64,000 bases of DNA from Dictyobacter aurantiacus (GTDB lineage: Bacteria > Chloroflexota > Ktedonobacteria > Ktedonobacterales > Ktedonobacteraceae): assembly GCF_003967515.1 (NCBI RefSeq), contig NZ_BIFQ01000001.1, positions 5,766,001-5,830,000 on the forward strand, in the 5' to 3' direction. The notes under the pieces are model-generated. The model was not told the origin of the DNA. It made no database searches and worked only from the letters and a program-made list of their open reading frames with translations. Of the stretch, positions 25,849 through 34,335 are shown in pieces (position 1 is the stretch's first letter; every line of letters begins with the position of its first letter). The translations under genes were made by a program, and so were the position numbers.

Positions 25849-26853
25849 ATGTATAAAAAGAGAGATTATTGGCCAACAGAGGATTGGCGCACCTCTACTC
25901 CTCAAGAACAGGGCATGGATGCTGGCTGGCAACCACAACTGATGGCGTATATCGGTCAGACACGTCCCTATCTTAATGCAGTGCTGGTTATTCGTCATGG
26001 CTACCTGGTATTTGAATACTATAAAGAGAATTACAGTCGCGAGAGCTATCAGATCCTCAATTCGGCGACCAAAAGCTTTACCGCTACGCTGATCGGCCTG
26101 GCGTTGCGTGATGGATTCCTAACCGAACTGGACCAGTGTCTGGAAGAGTTTCTACCTGATGCCTTCAGGCATCTTGAGGTTCATCCCTATAAGCGGCAGA
26201 TAACGATGCGCCAGCTGCTCAAAATGACGAGTGGTCTCTATCCGGATGCGCTGCTGCAATACGATGATGCCGAAGACTGGGTGCGCTTTGCCCTGGAATC
26301 GCCGACGCTCTGCCCGCCCGATCAGCTATTCCTGTATAGCTCCATCTCCTCGCATCTGCTCTCGGTAATTCTGAGTCACGCCACCGGCATGAGCACATTG
26401 GCATATGCCAGGAAGGTGCTGTTCGAGCCGCTGGGCATCCGGACCGATGAGCGGGCTGGCTTCATCTGGGGCCAGGACCCGCAGGGCTACTATAGAGGGG
26501 CGGGTGGACTTCATTTGAGAGCACGTGATGTAGCGAAGCTGGGCTATCTATATCTGAACGAGGGACTCTGGGAGGATACGCGGCTACTTCCATCCACCTA
26601 TGTTCAAGAAGCGACGCGCAAGCAGACCAGCGGCGGCAGCCCTGAAGCCGCTGGCTATGGCTATCAGTGGTGGATTGCAGAACTGGCCGGGCAGCGCTAC
26701 TTTTTCGCCTCTGGTTTTGGGGGTCAGTATCTACAGGTATTTCCCGACCTCGACTTGATACTGGTGCTTCACGCCCCCGATGAGCCGTTTACCGGCGCCT
26801 ACCACAGGCAGTTTATTCCACTGGCCTTTTTGCTGCCCGCTATGAACACGTAA
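25849..26853 (+). CDS. serine hydrolase, beta-lactamase/transpeptidase-like
   Basis: A 334-aa class-C-like serine hydrolase. The SxxK motif is SATK in ILNSATKSFTATLIG, and the YxN-equivalent tyrosine is likely in LFLYSSISSH. The KTG/HxG-equivalent region is FFASGFGGQY. No signal peptide is seen, so it is probably cytoplasmic and an esterase or peptidase rather than a penicillinase. ATG 25849 has AAGGA 7 nt upstream. It is paralogous to the gene at 56408; both start with a YWPT..W segment. Confidence 0.85.
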   Translation: MYKKRDYWPTEDWRTSTPQEQGMDAGWQPQLMAYIGQTRPYLNAVLVIRHGYLVFEYYKENYSRESYQILNSATKSFTATLIGLALRDGFLTELDQCLEEFLPDAFRHLEVHPYKRQITMRQLLKMTSGLYPDALLQYDDAEDWVRFALESPTLCPPDQLFLYSSISSHLLSVILSHATGMSTLAYARKVLFEPLGIRTDERAGFIWGQDPQGYYRGAGGLHLRARDVAKLGYLYLNEGLWEDTRLLPSTYVQEATRKQTSGGSPEAAGYGYQWWIAELAGQRYFFASGFGGQYLQVFPDLDLILVLHAPDEPFTGAYHRQFIPLAFLLPAMNT

Positions 26854-27490
26854 TCGGGCGACCCCCGTGTCCGGTTCTCGCGTTTCGCCGAAGGTGTTTT
26901 CTTTCCCAAACGGTTACGTGTTTGGGGGAACGTGAACGTGCGGGTACGGGGTCGCTACGCTCCAAGCTGGGGCAAGCCCAGCACCTACGAGGGCGTGGTC
27001 TCGTTTTGGGAAACGTGGTCGTTCGGGTATGGGGTGTTTTTATGGCGGGTGCGTATGGATGGGAACCGATTCGGGTGTGGGGAGCGTTGCATAGAGGGGA
27101 TGATACCTTTGATGGCTGCATGCGCATTTTCCTATGAGTTTTTGGACGCGGGCAAAGAATGGATATGGTCGTGTTTTATGGCTGTGGGTGAGGCTAAAAA
27201 TTGTATTGACGGGTTTAAAATGATATATACTCTAGCTATACCGGTTTGACTGTCATGAGATCTACACACTATGGGGATGGGGTAAAGGTGTCAGGGGGTT
27301 TCTCCGCTGCTGGCTCGCGATGGTCGTGCTAGATTACGAAGTGTGACGATGTTCGACATGGATATCTCTTTCGTATGCTTCTTTCCATTTTTTTTGCGGC
27401 AGGCGGAACTCGTAGCATGTACAGATGAAAAATACCGGTCAGACGGATGTAAGGTTGTAGGGTCTGTTCGCTGCCACGAGGAGAGCATTG
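26854..27490. other. 637-bp intergenic region
   Basis: It contains a family-A repeat (26937-26992) embedded in G-rich sequence. Near 27201 there is a weak promoter-like TTGTAT, 18 bp and TATACT. No gene was found; short frames here lack start signals and coding character. Confidence 0.45.
26937..26992. repeat. REP-like element, family A
   Basis: The stem GCTGGG/CCCAGC with a GCAAG loop lies at 26966-26982, followed by ACCTACGA. Both arms differ from the 11556 copy by compensating changes. The left block GCGGGTACGGGGTCGC is also conserved. Confidence 0.8.
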
Positions 27491-29191
27491 ATGTCAAGAA
27501 CACATACCACACCCATACAACACCTGGCGCGCTTCTTGCTGTGTTCTGCCATTATCGTTGTTGAACTGTTTGGAATCCATTTCCCCATTGTCAATCACGT
27601 TGGAATCCATCTTCCAGTGCCCGCCGCCGTCGCCGCCACACGCGCCGCCCACAGGGTTCACGACACGGATGGGGGGATCTACTGGCCGCAGGGGCAGGCG
27701 CTGCCCAGATTTGCCTCGCCTGAGGAACTGGACGTGGCGCGCGTCACCGATCAGCCGGGCGACCTATGCCTGCTGCTGGCGACGTTGCAGGGACTGGTCA
27801 ATCGCAACCGGCCTCAGATCTATCTGGAGGAAGGTCAGCCAGCGGAAGGTGTTGATACCTGGCTGCAGAGCCTTGGCATTCCTTATATCATGCATGCCGA
27901 TCCCTGGGAGGTGATCTATAAATACATCGCCACGGCGCGCGGCGTCATCGTCTACGATCCCAACATCATCGATACGGTCAACGTCGCCACCACCATGGCC
28001 GGGCTGTATGATGGCGTCGTGGTCAGTCCCCAATTGTTGAAGAGATTGACGGGCACCACCTATAACATGCCCATCCTGGCGGACCTGCGCGGCAAGTTCA
28101 GCAGCAACCTGCAGGCCGACATCTGGCAGGTAAAGAACCTCTGGCCGCTTGCCTCGCACCGTCTGCTGATCGGGCTGCTGCCCACCACGCCCAGCCGCCT
28201 GCTTGGACGCGTCACCACCTATGGCTATCTGCGCGACTACGCCGTGGCCAATCGCGCCATGGTCTTCTGGTTCTCACTGCAGAGCCCGACCCAGGCCGCC
28301 CTGTTTCGGCAGGTGCTCGCGGGAGTGAAGCCGGGTACGCCCTATCTGGGCTGGTATGACAAGGAGTTCCGTGGCGTGCGCCTGACCTCCAGCTATGGCG
28401 TCTACACCATCGCCGCCGACTACTTCTCCAACCTGACGGTTTTTTCGGGTGTGCGCGCGCCCTCATTGATCCAGAGGATCGTTCCGACGCCGCCGCTGCG
28501 CAACAAGATCTATCTTACCTTCACCATGAGCGAGGGGGATAATTTTCAGTATGTCCAGCACACCATGCGTCATCTGTGGGATGATCCTGAGCGCGGGCAG
28601 GTGCCCCTGAACTGGTCGATCAACCCGCTGCTCTACGATGCCGCGCCTACTATCCTCAACCATTACCAGCTCACCGCCTCCGCCAATGACTACCTGGTTG
28701 CCGGTCCCTCCGGTGGTGGCTATGTCTATCCCTCGAACTGGCTGTTCAGCAACCTCAACAGCTTCATGCGGCAGTCCAGCACCTACATGCGCAAGACCGG
28801 TCTGCACGTCGTATTCATCCTCGACGATCGGCTGGCCATTCCCTCCTACGTCTCCAAAGCCTATAGCGACTATGCCCACACTAGCGGCATCCTCTACAAC
28901 TGGTGGAACCCCACCAGCTACACCACCATCGCGACGGGAAACATGCCCGTTTCCACGCAGGTCACCGCCACCAGTCGGCAGGAGATGCTCAACGCGATCC
29001 GCCTGAGCGCCAGTCGCTGGAATAGACGCTCGCCCCTGTTCCTGTCGGCTCTGGCCATCTCCTGGAGCCTTAGCCCGACCGACATTAAATACGTGGCCGA
29101 CCACCTGGGTCCCAACTACGTGGTTGTGCGGGGAGATCAATACTTCAAACTGTTCCGCCAGGCGCGTGGGCTGCCCGCCGCCCAATACTGA
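27491..29191 (+). CDS. secreted GxGYxYP-family protein, putative glycoside hydrolase
   Basis: A 566-aa protein with a signal peptide (hydrophobic segment LARFLLCSAIIVVELFGI, cleavage likely before residue 50). The name-giving motif is GGGYVYP in VAGPSGGGYVYPSNW. The family is annotated as putative glycosidase with an N-terminal and a C-terminal GxGYxYP domain; no catalytic residues are established as far as I know. ATG 27491 is preceded by GAGGAGAGC. It stands alone, with the LLM oxidoreductase gene 142 bp downstream. Extracellular polysaccharide work is inferred, in line with the cellulase at 51.7 kb. Confidence 0.8.
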   Translation: MSRTHTTPIQHLARFLLCSAIIVVELFGIHFPIVNHVGIHLPVPAAVAATRAAHRVHDTDGGIYWPQGQALPRFASPEELDVARVTDQPGDLCLLLATLQGLVNRNRPQIYLEEGQPAEGVDTWLQSLGIPYIMHADPWEVIYKYIATARGVIVYDPNIIDTVNVATTMAGLYDGVVVSPQLLKRLTGTTYNMPILADLRGKFSSNLQADIWQVKNLWPLASHRLLIGLLPTTPSRLLGRVTTYGYLRDYAVANRAMVFWFSLQSPTQAALFRQVLAGVKPGTPYLGWYDKEFRGVRLTSSYGVYTIAADYFSNLTVFSGVRAPSLIQRIVPTPPLRNKIYLTFTMSEGDNFQYVQHTMRHLWDDPERGQVPLNWSINPLLYDAAPTILNHYQLTASANDYLVAGPSGGGYVYPSNWLFSNLNSFMRQSSTYMRKTGLHVVFILDDRLAIPSYVSKAYSDYAHTSGILYNWWNPTSYTTIATGNMPVSTQVTATSRQEMLNAIRLSASRWNRRSPLFLSALAISWSLSPTDIKYVADHLGPNYVVVRGDQYFKLFRQARGLPAAQY

Positions 29192-29333
29192 GCACGGTAG
29201 TACGGCCGGGAAGCAAGTGGGTGTGGTAGCGTGTTATAGCGAGGAGATAGAGGTGTGGCTTATAGGTTGTCAACATAGTGGCGTGGAGGCGTATTGTCAT
29301 GATACGTCTCTACGTATAGAAATGAGATGAAGA

Positions 29334-30326
29334 ATGTCTATGCAGAATGACGGTGAAGTACAGTCATCTGAATCACGCTTTGCGGCGCAGCCGACGCGGG
29401 AGCGCGTTGGACTGGTGGTTGATGGCGCGAACGCGGCGCAGGCGGTACAGATGATCGTAGATCATGAGAAGGCCGGCGTGCGGCAGATCTGGATGACACA
29501 GAGTCCCATGAATCCTGATACCCTGTCAACGCTGGCTGCCGCGGCCATCCCGACCACCAGTATCCGGCTGGGGACCGCGATTATCCCCACCTACCCACGC
29601 CATCCATTGACGATGGCGTTGCAGGCTCTGGCCATTAACGATCTGGCGCCCGGACGGTTGCGCCTGGGGATCGGTCCCAGCCACCGACCGACCATTGAAG
29701 GCATGTATGGCATCCCGGTGGAGAAGCCGCTGGAGCACCTGCGCGAGTACGTCGAGATTGTACGCGCCGGCCTGTGGCGGGGCAAGATCGAGCACCAGGG
29801 AACCTTCTTCCACGTCAACGCCAGCCTGCCGCGCACAGCCGAGATCCCCATTCTGATCTCAACCCTGCGCGTGGGAGCCTTCCAGCTGGCCGGCGAGATC
29901 GCCGATGGCGCGCTCCCCTGGCTCTGTCCGATCCCCTATCTGCTCAAGACGGCCGTGCCGGCGCTGCGGCAGTCGGCGGCCAGACATGGACGCAGCGTCC
30001 CGCCCGTCGTGGCCCACGTCCTGGTCGCCACCAGCGATGACCGGCAGGCGGTGCTGGCGGCGACGCGCAAGCAGATCGAGCGCTACGGCAAGCTTCCGTT
30101 CTACGCCAACATGTTCGCGGACGCCGGCTTCCCCGTTGGACCCGACGGACGTATGTCGGACGAACTGGTTGACAGCCTGGTCGTCTCCGGCACGGACGAG
30201 GCCATTGCCGCCCGCTTTAATGAACTGCTCTCCAGCGGCCTCGACGAGCTTCTGGTCCTGCAGGTCCCCGTTCAAGATGTAAACAGTGAGCGTGCCCAGC
30301 TGGCTCGCCTGATCGGCCAGCTGTAA
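29334..30326 (+). CDS. LLM-class flavin/F420-dependent oxidoreductase
   Basis: A 330-aa luciferase-like protein. LGTAIIPTYPRHPLTMALQA and LAPGRLRLGIGPSHRP align with the gene at 8610, and the C termini also match, so the two are paralogues. It is likely a F420-dependent hydride-transfer enzyme of unknown substrate. The ribosome site before ATG 29334 is weak (GATGAAGA). A good terminator follows the stop. Confidence 0.84.
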   Translation: MSMQNDGEVQSSESRFAAQPTRERVGLVVDGANAAQAVQMIVDHEKAGVRQIWMTQSPMNPDTLSTLAAAAIPTTSIRLGTAIIPTYPRHPLTMALQALAINDLAPGRLRLGIGPSHRPTIEGMYGIPVEKPLEHLREYVEIVRAGLWRGKIEHQGTFFHVNASLPRTAEIPILISTLRVGAFQLAGEIADGALPWLCPIPYLLKTAVPALRQSAARHGRSVPPVVAHVLVATSDDRQAVLAATRKQIERYGKLPFYANMFADAGFPVGPDGRMSDELVDSLVVSGTDEAIAARFNELLSSGLDELLVLQVPVQDVNSERAQLARLIGQL

Positions 30327-30342
30327 GCCAAAGAAATAGCGC

Positions 30343-30376
30343 GGCCCGCCTTTTCTGATAAAGGCGGGCCTGTTTT
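30343..30376 (+). terminator. intrinsic terminator of the LLM gene
   Basis: The stem GGCCCGCCTT/AAGGCGGGCC (arms 30343-30352 and 30361-30370) with an 8-nt loop is followed by TGTTTTC. It lies 16 bp after the stop codon. Confidence 0.75.
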
Positions 30377-30385
30377 CTGCCATTT

Positions 30386-30476
30386 AAGCGGGGGCAAGCC
30401 CCGCACGTACTCTCGTCTCTTTTCTTGTTGCTTGCTCTAAAGTTGAATGCCTTGGGGGCAAACCTGATACCTACGA
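30386..30476. repeat. short REP-like element plus a decayed copy, family A
   Basis: The stem GCGGGG/CCCCGC with GCAAG at 30388-30404 is followed by ACGTACT. A second, degraded copy (GGGGGCAAACCTGATACCTACGA, in part) runs from 30450 to 30476. Confidence 0.6.
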
Positions 30477-30497
30477 GGGGGATTATTTTTTATCGGG

Positions 30498-31064
30498 TTA
30501 TGTGCCGGCGACGATGCTCTTGAGCTGGTTGAGGGACGCGCGGAAAAGGTGTGACAGATCTTGCTCATCAGGGTCGCTGACCCAGCGGTCAAACGCTATT
30601 TTGAATGCGATGGCCCCGACTTCGGCGGCGATACTCGCTGAAAGGCCGGGCACGCCACGGCTGCGCAGTGCGTCGGCTATGGTGGAGGTGAGTAATGTGC
30701 CCTTGAGCAGTTCGCGTTCCTGCAGCCCCGGGTTGGCGGCGATCACCGCCTGACGCTGACGGACGATTTTATGACGCCCCTGGAATCCGGGAATGGTGGC
30801 CTCAAGGGCTACCACGACTGCATCGAGCGGAGTGGCGGAGGCAGGTGCGTTGGCGATAGCACTCGTGTAGATCTCCTGCAACTTTGCCTGGCCCCCGAAA
30901 ATCACCTCACGCTTATCGGCGAAGTAGCGAAAGAAGGTCCGTTCGGTGAGGCCAGCCCGCTCAGCGATCTCCGCGACCGTTGTCTGCTCAAATCCCCGTT
31001 CCTGGTACAGGTCCAGAGCGGCCTGCGCCAGCCGGCCCCTGGCGCCGGGTTCCCATCGGCTCAT
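30498..31064 (-). CDS. TetR/AcrR-family transcriptional regulator
   Basis: A 188-aa repressor. MSRWEPGARGRLAQAALDLY followed by TVAEIAERAGLTERTFFRYF is the standard N terminus of a well-known actinobacterial-type TetR subgroup. That is why ATG 31064 is chosen (AAGGAGA 11 nt upstream) rather than upstream codons at 31085-31103. It is divergent from the NADPH-quinone-type oxidoreductase at 31277. The two promoters overlap around one palindromic operator, so this repressor almost certainly controls that gene and itself. Confidence 0.9.
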   Translation of the reverse strand: MSRWEPGARGRLAQAALDLYQERGFEQTTVAEIAERAGLTERTFFRYFADKREVIFGGQAKLQEIYTSAIANAPASATPLDAVVVALEATIPGFQGRHKIVRQRQAVIAANPGLQERELLKGTLLTSTIADALRSRGVPGLSASIAAEVGAIAFKIAFDRWVSDPDEQDLSHLFRASLNQLKSIVAGT

Positions 31065-31093
31065 ACGTTTAGCAATCTCCTTCATGACAGTCA

Positions 31094-31122
31094 TTGACAT
31101 CACTTACATTATACTGTACTAT
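31094..31122 (+). promoter_or_regulatory. promoter of the oxidoreductase gene
   Basis: TTGACA (31094-31099), a 17-bp spacer and TACTAT (31117-31122). Its start point would fall inside the operator at 31124-31146. Confidence 0.6.
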
Positions 31123-31136
31123 AGTGATGTCAGCAA
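31108..31136 (-). promoter_or_regulatory. promoter of the TetR gene
   Basis: On the minus strand TTGCTG (31136-31131), a 17-bp spacer and a consensus TATAAT (31113-31108). The -35 lies in the operator. Confidence 0.6.
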
Positions 31137-31146
31137 CTGACATCAC
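31124..31146. promoter_or_regulatory. TetR operator between divergent genes
   Basis: GTGATGTCAG and CTGACATCAC form perfect 10-bp arms around CAA. A further single half-site TGACATCAC lies at 31095-31103, over the -35 of the oxidoreductase promoter. Confidence 0.8.
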
Positions 31147-31276
31147 GTTTCGCTTTACCTGGAGGGATCTGTAGTGGAGCGGAGCAGAAAAGGATAGTGA
31201 GTGCGTGATCTACCGCACGACAAGGAAACAAAAGCTCTATGTACTGGAGTAAGAAGCGATATAAGGAGTGTATGAT

Positions 31277-32218
31277 ATGAGCCGAGCGATTATATATACG
31301 TCATTTGGCGGACCCGAGGTTTTAGAACTGCAAGACATCGCGGAACCACATGCTGGTTCAGATGAGGTACGGGTACGGGTGGCTGCCGCAGGCTTGAACC
31401 CGATGGATTGGAAGCTATCTTCTATGCCCGAGATGGCTGCGATGTTTGGCGTTACGCTGCCATCGGGCTTCGGTACTGATTTCGCGGGCACCATTGATGA
31501 GGTTGGCTCCAATGTCAAGGATTTTCAGATTGGAGACCGTGTCTTTAGCGGAGCGATTGGCCGCGCCGTCGCTGACTATATTGTAGTGAACGCTTCATCA
31601 CCAATGGAGCCATTGCACCATACTCCCAGCGACATTTCAGACGTCATCGCCAGCGCCCTTCCGATTGCCGGACTGACCGCTGACGCGGCACTGAGCGCTA
31701 TCGGTGTAACGTCAGGTGAGACCGTGCTGATAGGCGGTGCCGCGGGTGGCGTGGGCACATTCGCCGTACAGCTCGCAAAGCTGGCTGGCGCAACCGTCAT
31801 CGGTACCGGATCAGAGGACTCATTCGACTATCTACGTCAGCTGGGTGCTATTCCAGTCACCTATGGACCGGGATTGGCAGAGCGGGTCCGTCAGCTCGCC
31901 CCACAGGGCGTCGACGCGGCCACAGTGCTCGTGGGGACAGAGACTATCGACGCAGCCCTTGCGCTAGGCATCTCACCTGATCGCATCTCTACCATCGCGG
32001 CAGGGCCGAATCCTCCAGCTGGGGTACGCGCAACGGGCGGGGCACAAGCCAGTCCTGGTGCACTCGATAGAATTACCGCTGCCATAAGGAGTGGTGAACT
32101 TGTCGTCCCCATAGCCGCAACGTTTCCAATAGAACGTACCCGCGAGGCTGTCATTCTGCAGCGCGGAGGGCATGTTCACGGCAAAGTTGTGATTACACTT
32201 TCCGAAAAGGACAGCTAA
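31277..32218 (+). CDS. NADP-dependent quinone-oxidoreductase-type MDR protein
   Basis: A 313-aa zinc-free medium-chain dehydrogenase/reductase. The N-terminal GroES-like part contains FGGPEVLELQDIAEP and GLNPMDWK. The Rossmann part has GGAAGGVGTFAVQLAKLAGA for NADPH. No structural-zinc Cys cluster is present. Such enzymes reduce quinones or reactive carbonyls. ATG 31277 has AAGGAG with an 8-nt gap, better than GTG 31268. Expression is likely induced when the divergent TetR releases its operator. Confidence 0.87.
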   Translation: MSRAIIYTSFGGPEVLELQDIAEPHAGSDEVRVRVAAAGLNPMDWKLSSMPEMAAMFGVTLPSGFGTDFAGTIDEVGSNVKDFQIGDRVFSGAIGRAVADYIVVNASSPMEPLHHTPSDISDVIASALPIAGLTADAALSAIGVTSGETVLIGGAAGGVGTFAVQLAKLAGATVIGTGSEDSFDYLRQLGAIPVTYGPGLAERVRQLAPQGVDAATVLVGTETIDAALALGISPDRISTIAAGPNPPAGVRATGGAQASPGALDRITAAIRSGELVVPIAATFPIERTREAVILQRGGHVHGKVVITLSEKDS

Positions 32219-32238
32219 ACCTCGGCGAGGGTCACCAT

Positions 32239-32268
32239 ATCAGCAAGCCGCTGCAGCGGCTTGCTGAT
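32239..32268. terminator. palindromic bidirectional terminator-like hairpin
   Basis: A perfect 30-bp palindrome centred on CTGCAG, with arms ATCAGCAAGCCGCTG and its complement. It lies between the convergent MDR and SDR genes. No T-run is present. Confidence 0.6.
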
Positions 32269-32281
32269 GGGTCTGGAACGG

Positions 32282-33070
32282 TTATCCAGTGTTCTCCACA
32301 ATAGCTCGGCCCTGTGGATTGTCCGCGCCCCATTCGGTGGCGATCAGGCGGCGGCCGGTGAGATCCTGTGAGGCGTCCGAGGCGAGAAACACAGCCGGGG
32401 CCTGCATGATTTCTGGCTGGAGCAGGCGCGCCTGTACTTCCGCCGAGACGTCAGCGGGGACCATGCCGGTATTGGTCGCGCCACCCGGCAGCAGGAGATT
32501 GACACGGATACGCGCCTCGCTCAGCTCCTGTGCCCAGATGGCCGAGGCGGACTCAAGCGCCGCCTTCGATGGTCCGTAGGGAGAGAAGCCGCGCCGCTTC
32601 ATCGTTTCGCTATTCACGCTGATGTTGATGATGCTCCCCTCGCGCCGCTGCTCTAGCAGACGCGTAACCACAGCACGCGTCATATAGAAGAGCCCATTGA
32701 CATTTGTGTCTATGATCATGCGCCAGACTGCCGGATCTATCTCCCAGAAGCGTGTGGGCTCGGTCATAAAGGAAGGGCTGACATACTTCATGCCGCGAGC
32801 GGCGTTATTGACCAGGATATCGACGTGCCCAAACTTCTGGATGGTCTGCTCCATCACCTGCTCACATGCCGCTGGATCTGTCACATCGGCGAGCAATGGC
32901 AGCACATGTGCGGACTGATGTTGCCGCGCCAGTTGATCGAGTTCGCTCTGCTCGCGCCCCGCCGTGATCGTTACTGAGGCCCCTTCTCGCAGGTATGCCT
33001 CCGCGATGGCACGCCCTATCCCTCGTCCTGCCCCGGTGATAATCGCCACCTTGCCATCGAGCTTTCCCAT
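32282..33070 (-). CDS. SDR-family oxidoreductase
   Basis: A 262-aa classical short-chain dehydrogenase/reductase. The cofactor motif is ITGAGRGIGRAI (TGxxxGxG), followed by LVNNAARG and the catalytic YGPSK (YxxxK) with ISVNS just before it. It uses NAD(P)H for a keto/hydroxyl interconversion; the substrate is unknown. The frame extends to 33106, but ATG 33070 has AAGGAG 8 nt upstream and starts the family. It follows the SRPBCC gene by 39 bp and may belong to the ArsR-led operon. Confidence 0.87.
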   Translation of the reverse strand: MGKLDGKVAIITGAGRGIGRAIAEAYLREGASVTITAGREQSELDQLARQHQSAHVLPLLADVTDPAACEQVMEQTIQKFGHVDILVNNAARGMKYVSPSFMTEPTRFWEIDPAVWRMIIDTNVNGLFYMTRAVVTRLLEQRREGSIINISVNSETMKRRGFSPYGPSKAALESASAIWAQELSEARIRVNLLLPGGATNTGMVPADVSAEVQARLLQPEIMQAPAVFLASDASQDLTGRRLIATEWGADNPQGRAIVENTG

Positions 33071-33109
33071 GCTAGTATCTCCTTGTCTATCTCTCCAATG
33101 GATCACACT

Positions 33110-33577
33110 CTATTTATTGTCGGTTGAGGTAGGTACGTTGTCGTCGGCGGCCAGCGTTTCAGCGAGCTGGCGTACGAGGCGTCCCCAGCCGCCGCTCATG
33201 ATGCGGTACGAGAGCTGGTGCAGTGGATGTGCGGGATCGAAGCCGCTATGCTCAAGGAACAGGTGCGTGCCCTGCCCCTCTGGCTCCAGACGCCAGGTGA
33301 CGGTTGAGCGCAGGTCATTTTCCCCCGAGTGGTCCATCCAGCTGTAGCTGAGTGTGCGCTCGATCTCAAAGTTGAGGACCTCGCATTGGACAATGCCGCT
33401 AAAGTTTACCTGGGGCATAGGTGTGCCCTTGAAGGTGAAGCGATGACCCACCTTGAGCTGAAAATCGTTGGGCATCAGCCAGCGAGCCAGCAGGCCGGGA
33501 TCGGTTAACGCGCGCCAGACATGCGCTGGTGGATAGGGAAAGAACTGATCGATGGCGATGGTAGGTGAACTAGTCAT
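33110..33577 (-). CDS. SRPBCC/AHSA1-like protein
   Basis: A 155-aa START-like protein. AIDQFFPYPPAHVWRALTDPGLLARWLMP is, in shortened form, the family's N-terminal signature region; HSGFDPAHPLHQLSYRIMSG lies near the end. ATG 33577 overlaps the ArsR stop codon by 8 bp, so translation is coupled. ArsR plus AHSA1 is a very common gene pair in bacteria. Function is unknown, possibly a hydrophobic-ligand binder controlled by the ArsR protein. Confidence 0.87.
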   Translation of the reverse strand: MTSSPTIAIDQFFPYPPAHVWRALTDPGLLARWLMPNDFQLKVGHRFTFKGTPMPQVNFSGIVQCEVLNFEIERTLSYSWMDHSGENDLRSTVTWRLEPEGQGTHLFLEHSGFDPAHPLHQLSYRIMSGGWGRLVRQLAETLAADDNVPTSTDNK

Positions 33578-33905
33578 GATGTTGCTCAAATTCCTCTGCA
33601 AGTATTGTTTCCAGGTTGGTCAGGCGGTCCTGCCAGAACCGTTCATAGGGTGTCAACCACTGATGGAGCGCCTGCAATGGTGCCCCCCGCAGGCGATAGT
33701 AGCGCTGTCGTCCCTGCCTGTGCTCGCTGACCAGGCCGACCTCGCGCAGCACTTTCAGATGCTCCGAAATGCTGGGCCGCTGCATCGCGAAATGGTCCGC
33801 CAGGTGTTGGACCGGTTGCTCCCCTTCATCACGAAGCAACCGCAGCAGCTCGCGCCGCGTCGGGTTGGCCAGGGCAGCAAAGACAGTGTCGATCGAATCA
33901 AGCAT
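33570..33905 (-). CDS. ArsR-family transcriptional regulator
   Basis: A 111-aa winged-helix repressor. FAALANPTRRELLRLLRDE, QHLADHFAMQRPSISEHLKV and GRQRYYRLRGAPLQ mark the family; no metal-binding ELCVCD-type motif is seen, so it belongs to the non-metal AHSA1-linked group. It heads an operon with the SRPBCC gene (8-bp overlap) and perhaps the SDR. Two identical-spacing palindromes in and after its promoter point to autorepression. Confidence 0.9.
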   Translation of the reverse strand: MLDSIDTVFAALANPTRRELLRLLRDEGEQPVQHLADHFAMQRPSISEHLKVLREVGLVSEHRQGRQRYYRLRGAPLQALHQWLTPYERFWQDRLTNLETILAEEFEQHHD

Positions 33906-33936
33906 CCAGCCGCTCCTTCTTCTGTCTTACAGATCC

Positions 33937-33992
33937 GTAGGAAATTTCCTACGGATGAATCCTGTGCGTATTATACGTAGGATTCTGCCTAC
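33937..33992. promoter_or_regulatory. two ArsR operators
   Basis: GTAGG-N6-CCTAC occurs at 33937-33952 and 33977-33992, centres 40 bp apart. The first is embedded in a perfect 24-bp palindrome (33933-33956). The second fills the promoter spacer. Confidence 0.8.
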
Positions 33993-33999
33993 CTGTCAA
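33970..33999 (-). promoter_or_regulatory. promoter of the ArsR operon
   Basis: On the minus strand TTGACA (33999-33994), an 18-bp spacer and TATAAT (33975-33970), both consensus. One operator lies in the spacer. Confidence 0.8.
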
Positions 34000-34298
34000 G
34001 GCGGGAATCGGTAGAGGGTGCCATTCAAATTTTTGCGACAAAACAAAGAAACGTACACGTAGCGCATCGCCAAGCTTCATTTCGCCGGTTTTTGGCCATC
34101 TGGACAAGCCTCTGAAGCGATGTTGCATACGCAAAATGAAGCCTGACGAAGCAATAGTGCTTTGTCAAAGTTCATTTTTCTTGTTGCCTTTCTTTCTCTT
34201 TGCAAAAATATGAACGACACCCAGCGGTAGATTGCCTGATATTCATTTGTGCATTGACATATTATTATCTCGGTTATAGAAGAAAGTATTGAAAGCTC

Positions 34299-34329
34299 TT
34301 GACCTCAAGCGCTTGAGGTTTTCTATACT
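34299..34329 (+). promoter_or_regulatory. MerR-type promoter with 19-bp spacer
   Basis: TTGACC (34299-34304), a 19-bp spacer and TATACT (34324-34329). The perfect dyad ACCTCAAGCGCTTGAGGT (34302-34319) fills the spacer, which is the layout MerR activators untwist. The predicted start falls at or next to the ATG at 34336, so the message may be leaderless. Confidence 0.85.
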
Positions 34330-34335
34330 GGGGAT

